Assembly (NCBI GenBank): GCA_029077775.1
Contig: JAQNCU010000140.1
Span: forward strand, 1-7,243
Source of the DNA: Acidocella sp.
GTDB taxonomy: Bacteria > Pseudomonadota > Alphaproteobacteria > Acetobacterales > Acetobacteraceae
DNA length: 7,243 nucleotides
Direction of reading: 5' to 3'
Shown piece by piece: positions 1 through 4,659 of this stretch (position 1 is its first letter; each line of letters starts with the position of its first letter). The notes beneath the pieces were generated by a model. The model had not been told where the DNA came from, searched no databases, and saw only the letters and a program-made list of their open reading frames with translations. Made by a program: the position numbers and the translations under genes.

Positions 1-10
1 GTTCTAATTG

Positions 11-49
11 GCCACCGGGTCACACCCCGGTGGCGCTTTATTGTTGTTT
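11..49 (+). terminator. Intrinsic terminator hairpin upstream of greA
   Basis: A perfect 9-bp GC-rich stem (11-19 with 26-34) closes a 6-nt loop and is followed by a T-rich stretch (37-49, with three TT/TTT runs). This is the shape of a Rho-independent terminator reading rightwards. It probably ends the gene lying left of the window (carB is a common neighbour of greA in related bacteria, but it is not visible here). It could instead be an attenuator in the greA leader, since it lies only 39 nt before the greA start codon. Confidence 0.8.
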
Positions 50-74
50 ATCCTTGGCTACCGGGCCTTAACCC

Positions 75-81
75 CGAGGAG
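75..81 (+). promoter_or_regulatory. Shine-Dalgarno of greA
   Basis: GAGGAGA lies 6 nt before the TTG at 88. This supports the non-ATG start over the ATG at 103. Confidence 0.75.
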
Positions 82-87
82 ACCGCG

Positions 88-561
88 TTGCAGAAATTCC
101 CCATGACCGCCCCTGGCCTCGCCGCCCTTGAGGAGGAGTTGCGCCACCTGAAAGGCCCGGAGCGTTCGGCCATCATACGCGCCATCGCCGAGGCGCGCAG
201 CCACGGAGATTTATCGGAAAACGCCGAGTATCACGCGGCGCGCGAGCGGCAATCCTTTGTCGAGGGCCGGATTGCGGAACTGGAGGAGATCACCTCGGCG
301 GCGGAGGTGATCGACCCCGCCAGCCTGTCCGGCGATACCGTAAAATTCGGCGCGAATGTCATGCTACTCGATGAAGATACTGAAAAAGAGGTATCATACC
401 AGATCGTCGGCACGCATGAGGCTGACGTGAAACAGGCGCGGCTTTCCATCACCTCGCCGCTCGCCAAGGCGCTGATCGCCAAGCGCGTTGGTGATACGGT
501 CGCCGTGCCCGCACCGGGCGGGGATCGGTCCTATGAGATCCTTAAAATCACCTATGGCTGA
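88..561 (+). CDS. greA: Transcription elongation factor GreA
   Basis: GreA binds the secondary channel of RNA polymerase and stimulates cleavage of backtracked RNA, so stalled complexes can resume. The 157-residue product has the usual family length. An N-terminal coiled coil covers about residues 8-75 and carries the signature GDLSENAEY at 40-48. D41 and E44 are the acidic tip residues, at the same numbers as in E. coli GreA. The C-terminal FKBP-like domain follows at about 80-157 and ends in the usual SYEILKI-type strand. The start is TTG at 88. It gives the family-typical N-terminus MQKFPMT and has a GAGGAGA ribosome binding site at 75-81. The ATG at 103 would cut off conserved residues. 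The gene lies behind a terminator hairpin and 56 nt before the threonine dehydratase gene, without a convincing terminator between them, so the two may be cotranscribed. Confidence 0.97.
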   Translation: MQKFPMTAPGLAALEEELRHLKGPERSAIIRAIAEARSHGDLSENAEYHAARERQSFVEGRIAELEEITSAAEVIDPASLSGDTVKFGANVMLLDEDTEKEVSYQIVGTHEADVKQARLSITSPLAKALIAKRVGDTVAVPAPGGDRSYEILKITYG

Positions 562-590
562 TCGGCGCTGACCCGCTTTTTGTAAAAATT

Positions 591-617
591 GGGGCAATCC
601 CCCTCTGGAACCCCTCC
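591..617 (+). promoter_or_regulatory. Possible alternative small hairpins in the threonine dehydratase leader
   Basis: GGGG at 591-594 can pair with CCCC at 599-602 (CAAT loop) or with CCCC at 611-614, just before the ATG. The 7 nt before the start codon, CCCCTCC, are pyrimidine-rich instead of a Shine-Dalgarno. The stems are short and could be chance, so regulatory meaning is only a suggestion. Confidence 0.2.
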
Positions 618-1814
618 ATGATCACCATTGATGACATCAAAGCCGCCGCCGGGCGGATCGAGGGCTCGGTACTGCGTTCACCGTTTTTGCGGGCAGACGG
701 GCTCTCGAAGCTCACCGGAGCCGAGATTTACCTGAAATACGACCATTTACAGGCCACAGGAGCATTTAAGGAGCGTGGGGCCGCCAACCGGATCGCGTTG
801 CTCACCGCGCCGGAGCGCGCGGCGGGCGTGGTGGCGATGTCGGCGGGCAACCATGCCCAGGCCGTGGCCCGCCATGCCATGCTGGCCGGGATCGCGGCCA
901 CCATCGTGATGCCCGTGCATACGCCCGCAACGAAGATCACGCGCACCGCCTCATGGGGGGCCAATGTGGTGCTGCATGGCGAGACCCTGGCGCAGGCCGC
1001 CGCCCATGCGCATGAGCTGGCGGCAACGCATGGGCTGGTGTTTATCCACCCTTATGACGACGAGGCCGTGATGGCCGGCCAGGGCACCCTGGCGCTGGAG
1101 ATGTTTGCCGACGTGCCGGACCTCGACGCGCTGGCCATCGCCACAGGCGGCGGCGGGCTGCTCTCAGGCTGCGCGGTGGTGGCCCGCGCCTGCAACCCGG
1201 TGACCGAGGTTTTTGGGGTGGAGGTGGAAAATTATGCGGCCTTCGCGCAAATCCTGGCCGGACAGACCGTTTCCGTCGGCGGGCCGACCGTGGCCGAGGG
1301 GATCGCCGTGCGCGATATCGGGCAGCACCCGCTCAGCGTGCTGCGGGCGCTGAACATCGAAATGCTGACGGTCTCTGAACACGACGTGGAATGCGCCATC
1401 GCCTTGCTGGTTGAGAGCGCGAAACAGGTGGCCGAAGGCGCTGGCGCGGCAGGGCTGGCGGCGGTGCTGGCGCATCCTGAACGGTTCCGGGGCCGCAAAG
1501 TGGGCATCGCGCTATGCGGCGCGAACATCGACTCGCGCATCCTGGCCAACACGCTGATGCGCAATTTGCTGCGCGATGGCCGGATCATGCGCGTGGTACT
1601 GGAAATGCCGGACCGCCCAGGAATGCTGGCCGAGGTCGCCGCCCGCATCGGCGCGCGCGGCGGCAATATTATCGAGGTCGCGCATCACAGGCTGTTCTCC
1701 AGCCCCTCGGTTCAGGACGCGCAGTTGGAAGTGATGATCGAGGCCAGGGACGCCGCCCACGGCCAGGCCATCGAAGCCTCCCTGGCCGAGGTTTTCGTGC
1801 TGCGGCGGTTGTAA
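618..1814 (+). CDS. ilvA: Threonine ammonia-lyase (threonine dehydratase), single ACT domain form
   Basis: This PLP enzyme deaminates L-threonine to 2-oxobutanoate and ammonia, the first step towards isoleucine. It is cytosolic. The fold-type II PLP domain spans about residues 5-315. K51 in TGAFKERGA is the Schiff-base lysine, SAGNHAQ (75-81) binds the substrate/cofactor, and the tetraglycine loop GGGG (177-180) binds the PLP phosphate. A single ACT domain (about 324-398, containing the motif MPDRPGMLAEVAARIGARGGNI) points to allosteric control by an amino acid. At 398 residues it matches the medium, one-ACT-domain class, shorter than the roughly 500-residue E. coli IlvA with its two C-terminal regulatory ACT-like subdomains. 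Whether it serves biosynthesis or catabolism cannot be told from sequence, so the symbol is tentative. The start ATG at 618 has only a weak GGA-type ribosome binding site (607-609). It ends facing the msrA operon. Confidence 0.93.
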   Translation: MITIDDIKAAAGRIEGSVLRSPFLRADGLSKLTGAEIYLKYDHLQATGAFKERGAANRIALLTAPERAAGVVAMSAGNHAQAVARHAMLAGIAATIVMPVHTPATKITRTASWGANVVLHGETLAQAAAHAHELAATHGLVFIHPYDDEAVMAGQGTLALEMFADVPDLDALAIATGGGGLLSGCAVVARACNPVTEVFGVEVENYAAFAQILAGQTVSVGGPTVAEGIAVRDIGQHPLSVLRALNIEMLTVSEHDVECAIALLVESAKQVAEGAGAAGLAAVLAHPERFRGRKVGIALCGANIDSRILANTLMRNLLRDGRIMRVVLEMPDRPGMLAEVAARIGARGGNIIEVAHHRLFSSPSVQDAQLEVMIEARDAAHGQAIEASLAEVFVLRRL

Positions 1815-1820
1815 AACCAT

Positions 1821-1852
1821 AAGCGCGCGGGGTTGGTGGGGCGGCCGCGCGC
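1821..1852. repeat. Tandem hairpin repeat, unit 1
   Basis: This 32-bp unit is repeated 39 bp downstream with 30/32 identity. GCGCGCGG (1823-1830) pairs perfectly with CCGCGCGC (1845-1852). The G-rich segment GGGGTTGGTGGGGCGG (1829-1844) has four G-runs and could fold as a two-quartet G-quadruplex on the plus strand. The unit lies just after the threonine dehydratase stop codon and could serve as a 3'-end stabiliser or a bidirectional terminator-like block. There is no T-tract, so it is not a classical intrinsic terminator. Confidence 0.8.
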
Positions 1853-1859
1853 CAAATAC

Positions 1860-1891
1860 AAGCGCGCGGGGTTGGCGGGGCGGCCGTGCGC
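1860..1891. repeat. Tandem hairpin repeat, unit 2
   Basis: This is the second copy of the 32-bp unit. It differs from unit 1 at 1876 (C for T at 1837, between G-runs) and at 1887 (T for C at 1848, in the stem). The stem change turns a G-C pair into a G·U wobble in RNA, so the hairpin 1862-1869/1884-1891 is kept. All four G-runs are also kept. Only 11 nt separate it from the msrA stop codon on the other strand. Confidence 0.8.
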
Positions 1892-1902
1892 TACATGATA
1901 AT

Positions 1903-2442
1903 CTAAGCTGCTTTGCGCAGGCGCGCGGCAAAGGATTTGCGTAGTTTTGATATTTTCGGCGCGATCACGGCCTGGCAATACCCGGCATAGGGGTTGCGGG
2001 CGAAATACTGGTCGTGCTCGGGCTCGGCGCGGTAAAATGCCGGTGCTGGCGAAACTTCGGTCACGATCTTGCCGTCCCAGGCCCCCGATGCCTCGAATTC
2101 CGCGATGATCCGCCGTGCCGCCTGTTCCTGTTCGGCGGATTTGTAGAAAATCACCGAGCGGTACTGCGTGCCGGTATCGCCGCCCTGGCGGTTGAGCTGG
2201 GTGGGGTCGTGGATGGTGAAAAACACCCGCAATATATCGTCATAGGAAATCACCGCCGGGTCGAAGGTCACCGCCACCACCTCGGCATGGCCGGTTCGGC
2301 CCGTACACACGGCTTTATAGGTCGGGTTGGGTACATCGCCGCCCGCGTAACCGGATTGCACCGCCAGCACGCCGTTCAATTCACTGAACCCGGCCTCGGT
2401 ACACCAGAAGCACCCGCCGCCCAGAATTGCCGTTTCGGTCAT
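1903..2442 (-). CDS. msrA: Peptide-methionine (S)-S-oxide reductase MsrA
   Basis: MsrA reduces the S-epimer of methionine sulfoxide in proteins and free methionine, using thioredoxin as the final reductant. The 179-residue product carries the diagnostic GCFWC motif at residues 10-14, with C11 as the catalytic sulfenic-acid-forming cysteine. The GHAE segment with E54 and the HDPTQLNRQGGDTGTQYRS region (around residues 86-105) form the substrate pocket. C156 in GYCQAVI is the likely resolving cysteine. There is no signal peptide, so it is the cytosolic form. The start ATG (2442-2440) overlaps the stop of the EVE gene by 4 nt (ATGA), and the run of G at 2453-2448 on the coding strand is a strong ribosome binding site. 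It is the last gene of the three-gene minus-strand operon and converges on the threonine dehydratase gene. Confidence 0.97.
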   Translation of the reverse strand: MTETAILGGGCFWCTEAGFSELNGVLAVQSGYAGGDVPNPTYKAVCTGRTGHAEVVAVTFDPAVISYDDILRVFFTIHDPTQLNRQGGDTGTQYRSVIFYKSAEQEQAARRIIAEFEASGAWDGKIVTEVSPAPAFYRAEPEHDQYFARNPYAGYCQAVIAPKISKLRKSFAARLRKAA

Positions 2443-2849
2443 GTCATCCCCCCTAATTCACATAGAATTTTCCAATGCGCGGCGCTCACCGGCGCGACCG
2501 ATAGCCGCGACAAACGAACCAGAGCCAGATCGCTTAATCTGGGGTCCGCCTTGATGGTTGCAAGCGTGACCGGGCGGGGCAGAGGCGTTGCCGCCTGCAT
2601 ATCCACGCAAACCCAGTCCCCTGCCTCAGCGGTGGGGTCCGGGTAGGCCGGTTTGACGATTTTCACGATGCCGACAATCTCCTTGCCGATATTCGAGTGG
2701 TAGAAAAACGCGAGGTCACCGGTCTGCATGGCTTTCAGATTGTTTTTGGCCATGTGGTTGCGCACGCCTGTCCAGGGTTCCACCCCGTTGGCCATTTGCT
2801 GGTCCCATGAAAAGGCATCCGGCTCAGATTTCACCAGCCAGTAATTCAC
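2439..2849 (-). CDS. EVE-domain protein (thymocyte nuclear protein 1-like)
   Basis: EVE domains are PUA-like folds thought to bind modified nucleobases in RNA or DNA. The exact cellular role of the stand-alone bacterial form is not established. The whole 136-residue protein is one EVE domain. It opens with the family hallmark MNYWLVKSEPD, followed by PWTGVRNHMAKNNL (25-38), the GDLAFFYHSN strand and loop (about 44-53) that helps form the ligand pocket, and AYPDPTA. The start is GTG at 2849-2847, overlapping the YciI-like gene stop as GTGA. The stop overlaps the msrA start as ATGA, so both junctions favour translational coupling. In other Alphaproteobacteria EVE genes often follow yciI next to gpsA. 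Here msrA follows instead. Confidence 0.93.
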   Translation of the reverse strand: MNYWLVKSEPDAFSWDQQMANGVEPWTGVRNHMAKNNLKAMQTGDLAFFYHSNIGKEIVGIVKIVKPAYPDPTAEAGDWVCVDMQAATPLPRPVTLATIKADPRLSDLALVRLSRLSVAPVSAAHWKILCELGGMT

Positions 2850-3142
2850 GCCACCAAAGCCCCGCGCTCGAATACCAACCGAAACGGCGAGAGCGTGGTC
2901 AGCTCGAACAAATCTGCGGTGACATAGGGGTCGGCCTCAAACAACGCACGGGCATGGGCCTCGTCCTCGGTCTCGACCACCAGGATGCTGCCGAACGGCG
3001 CGCCATCCGCGCCCAGCAATGGGCCACCGAACACCAGTTCCGCGCCGATAATCGCCTGCCAATAGGCCAGATGCGCGGGCCGTGTTTGCTGGCGCAGCGC
3101 CTGCGCGCCTGGCTTGTCATGCGCGATGAGAACAAACTTCAT
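2846..3142 (-). CDS. YciI-like protein (YCII-related domain)
   Basis: This is a small cytosolic alpha/beta ferredoxin-like (dimeric barrel) protein of the YCII family. The biochemical role of this family is largely unknown. The 98-residue length is typical. Visible family features are the opening MKFVLIAHDKPGA, the RPAHLAYW segment with the conserved histidine H24, the GGPLL turn (39-43), the GSILVVE strand (51-57), and the D71-P72-Y73 motif that with H24 forms the putative active-site pocket. The ATG at 3142-3140 has a GAGGT ribosome binding site 8 nt upstream (3155-3151). It is the first gene of the minus-strand operon and is divergent from ccmC across an 85-nt AT-rich gap. The neighbouring EVE gene is a common partner of YciI genes in this class of bacteria, which supports the call. 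Confidence 0.9.
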   Translation of the reverse strand: MKFVLIAHDKPGAQALRQQTRPAHLAYWQAIIGAELVFGGPLLGADGAPFGSILVVETEDEAHARALFEADPYVTADLFELTTLSPFRLVFERGALVA

Positions 3143-3150
3143 GGATCGTT

Positions 3151-3155
3151 ACCTC
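3151..3155 (-). promoter_or_regulatory. Shine-Dalgarno of the YciI-like gene
   Basis: GAGGT on the minus strand lies 8 nt before the ATG at 3142-3140. It is the clearest ribosome binding site in this operon and fits a first gene. Confidence 0.7.
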
Positions 3156-3220
3156 GTGTCATAATTTGGTTACATATAGATATTTTACAGAGCTTCAAAT
3201 TCCCCGCTGTATGACTTAAT
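3156..3220. promoter_or_regulatory. Divergent promoter region between the YciI operon and the ccm operon
   Basis: This short stretch is far richer in A+T than the rest of the window, especially 3161-3200, and separates two divergently oriented operons, so it should hold both promoters. Candidate boxes are weak. On the plus strand TTTACA (3184-3189) resembles a -35 box, but the nearest -10-like TATGAC (3210-3215) is 20 nt away. On the minus strand TTGAAG (3198-3193) is followed by TATATG or TATGTA at 14-16 nt spacing. I see no FNR-type dyad. Confidence 0.45.
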
Positions 3221-3227
3221 AGGGGTT

Positions 3228-4004
3228 ATGACCGAGACCGTCCTGATATCCGGCAAAATAAGCAAGACCGGCTCCTGGCTTCATCATTTCGCCAATCCTG
3301 GCCGGTTTTTGCGGCTCGTGCAGCCGATATTGCCCTGGCTGGCGGCAGTTTCCATCATCCTCACCGTGACCGGCATCATCTGGGGCTATGCTTTCGCCCC
3401 GGCGGATTGGGAACAGGGGAATGCGGCACGGATCATGTATGTGCATGTCCCCGCCGCCTGGGTGGCCATGGCGGGTTATGCCGCACTCGCGGTTTGTTCA
3501 TTTTTTTCGATCATCTGGCGGCACCCGCTGGCCGATCTGGCGGCTGAGGAAATCGGCCCGGTCGGTGCCGGGTTTACCTTTGTGTGCCTGGTTTCCGGCG
3601 CGCTATGGGGCAAGCCGATGTGGGGTGCCTATTGGGTGTGGGATGCGCGGCTGACCTCGGTGCTGGTGCTGTTTTTTCTCTATCTCGGGCATATCGCGCT
3701 CATCCGTGCATTCGATAACCCGGCGCATGGGCACCGCGCGGCGGCCATTCTGGCGCTGGTCGGCGCGGTCAATCTGCCGATCATCGTGTTCTCGGTGCAA
3801 TGGTGGAACACCCTGCACCAGGGCAACACCATCTCGTTCTCTGGCAATTCAAAAATCTATATCACCATGCTCTACCCGCTGCTCATCGCCACGCTCGGGT
3901 TTTATATGTGTTTCATCACACTGGTCTGCGCGCGGGTTTGTGCGGCGATCATGGAAAAACGAACCGGCGGGCTGTTGCTGGCGGCGGCGGAGCGTCAGGG
4001 GTGA
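3228..4004 (+). CDS. ccmC: Heme exporter/transfer protein CcmC
   Basis: CcmC is an inner-membrane heme-handling protein that presents heme to the chaperone CcmE in System I cytochrome c maturation. The 258-residue protein has about six membrane segments. It carries the periplasmic tryptophan-rich WWD motif WGAYWVWDARLT at 132-143. H73 (in YVHVPAAW) and H197 (in TLHQGN) flank it as the likely axial heme ligands. Their spacing of 124 residues equals that of the E. coli pair H60/H184, so the N-terminus is about 13 residues longer here. The ATG at 3228 has AGGGG at 3221-3225, unusually close (2 nt), so the exact start is less certain than the gene. It is the first gene of the ccm operon in this window. 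Its stop overlaps the ccmD GTG start by 4 nt. ccmA and ccmB are not upstream. Confidence 0.96.
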   Translation: MTETVLISGKISKTGSWLHHFANPGRFLRLVQPILPWLAAVSIILTVTGIIWGYAFAPADWEQGNAARIMYVHVPAAWVAMAGYAALAVCSFFSIIWRHPLADLAAEEIGPVGAGFTFVCLVSGALWGKPMWGAYWVWDARLTSVLVLFFLYLGHIALIRAFDNPAHGHRAAAILALVGAVNLPIIVFSVQWWNTLHQGNTISFSGNSKIYITMLYPLLIATLGFYMCFITLVCARVCAAIMEKRTGGLLLAAAERQG

Positions 4005-4153
4005 ACCTCGCCCCGTTCATCGATGGCAGCTATGGCGTGACCGTGTTGTTCCTGCTCGGCATTGGGGCGTTGACCTTCGGGCGGTACCAAAAGGCGCGCA
4101 AAAGGCTGCGCGCGGTTGAAACACGGGTGGGCGATCGGGGGCGTGCACGCTGA
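4001..4153 (+). CDS. ccmD: Heme exporter protein CcmD (small membrane protein)
   Basis: CcmD is a small membrane protein that binds CcmC and CcmE and is needed to release holo-CcmE from the CcmABCD complex. This 50-residue ORF starts with GTG at 4001, overlapping the ccmC stop as GTGA. A GGAG ribosome binding site lies at 3989-3992, 8 nt upstream. The product has the family layout: a short N-terminus with Y11, one transmembrane helix at about residues 11-27 (GVTVLFLLGIGALTFG), then a highly basic cytoplasmic tail starting RYQKARKRLR. Its TGA (4151-4153) shares one base with the ccmE ATG (TGATG). The sequence is poorly conserved in the family, so the call rests on size, topology and position between ccmC and ccmE, which together are strong. 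Confidence 0.9.
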   Translation: MNLAPFIDGSYGVTVLFLLGIGALTFGRYQKARKRLRAVETRVGDRGRAR

Positions 4154-4659
4154 TGCGCTCACGCAAGCAAAAACGATTATTTCTCGTGCTCGCCTGCGGC
4201 ATTTGTCTGAGTGCGGCGACCGGGCTGACGCTGGCGGCATTCTCCTCTACCCTGACCTATTTCCTCTCACCCGGCAGCGTGCTGGCGAAAAAACCGGCTC
4301 CTGGGTTGGAATTCCGCCTCGGCGGGGTGGTGCAGGTGGGTACTGTGGCGACCACCATAAACCATGGCTCACCAACCACGGCGTTCCGCGTGACCGATGG
4401 CACGGCCTCGATCCCCGTGACCTATACCGGGGTACTGCCGGATTTGTTCCGGGAGGGCCAGGGGATCGTCGCAATCGGCGCGATGACGACGGGCGGCACT
4501 TTCGCCGCTGATGAGGTGCTGGCCAAGCATGGCTCCACCTATATGCCCAAGGATGTCGAGCAGGCCCTGCGCAAGGCAGGCAAATGGAACCCGAAATTCG
4601 GGCCACCGCCTGCCGCCGATACCTGGAACACCATGCCAGTGAAGAGTACCAACTCATGA
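4153..4659 (+). CDS. ccmE: Cytochrome c-type biogenesis heme chaperone CcmE
   Basis: CcmE is a membrane-anchored periplasmic chaperone that binds heme covalently and hands it to the CcmF/CcmH ligase. The 168-residue protein has a basic N-terminus (RSRKQKR), one uncleaved membrane anchor at about 8-30, and an OB-fold beta-barrel domain. Within that domain are the conserved PGLEFRLGG (50-58), FRVTDG (78-83) and the PVTYTGVLPDLFREGQG stretch (88-104). The heme-attachment motif VLAKHGSTYMP places the covalent heme ligand at H126, with Y130 as the usual axial ligand, so this is the HxxxY type. A flexible C-terminal tail follows. The ATG at 4153 overlaps the ccmD stop (TGATG) and has GGGGG at 4137-4141. 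The stop overlaps the ccmF start as ATGA. Confidence 0.97.
   Translation: MRSRKQKRLFLVLACGICLSAATGLTLAAFSSTLTYFLSPGSVLAKKPAPGLEFRLGGVVQVGTVATTINHGSPTTAFRVTDGTASIPVTYTGVLPDLFREGQGIVAIGAMTTGGTFAADEVLAKHGSTYMPKDVEQALRKAGKWNPKFGPPPAADTWNTMPVKSTNS

Noticed and set aside
561..582. Possible terminator after greA (T5 run at 577-581)
   Set aside because: Only a 3-bp stem can be drawn before the T-run, which is too weak to call an intrinsic terminator.
1512..1931. Minus-strand open frame with a repeated arginine/proline-rich peptide across the ilvA-msrA gap
   Set aside because: The peptide repeat is only a translation of the tandem DNA repeat, and the rest is antisense to the threonine dehydratase gene.
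2014..2646. A 210-codon open frame on the plus strand opposite msrA and the EVE gene
   Set aside because: It is antisense to two clearly conserved genes, has low-complexity GC-driven composition and matches no recognisable family. It is a shadow frame.
3800..4000. Long upstream extension of the ccmD frame into ccmC
   Set aside because: It runs out of frame through conserved ccmC sequence. The GTG at 4001 with GGAG at 3989-3992 yields a normal-size CcmD.
4094..4113. GCGCGC...GCGCGC hairpin inside ccmD
   Set aside because: It falls in codons for the basic tail, and self-complementary GC alternation is expected by chance in this GC-rich coding sequence.
4584..4655. Upstream ATG extending ccmF by 24 residues
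   Set aside because: The extension lies wholly inside ccmE and gives an unlikely polar N-terminus. The ATG at 4656 gives a typical CcmF N-terminus and an ATGA overlap with ccmE.
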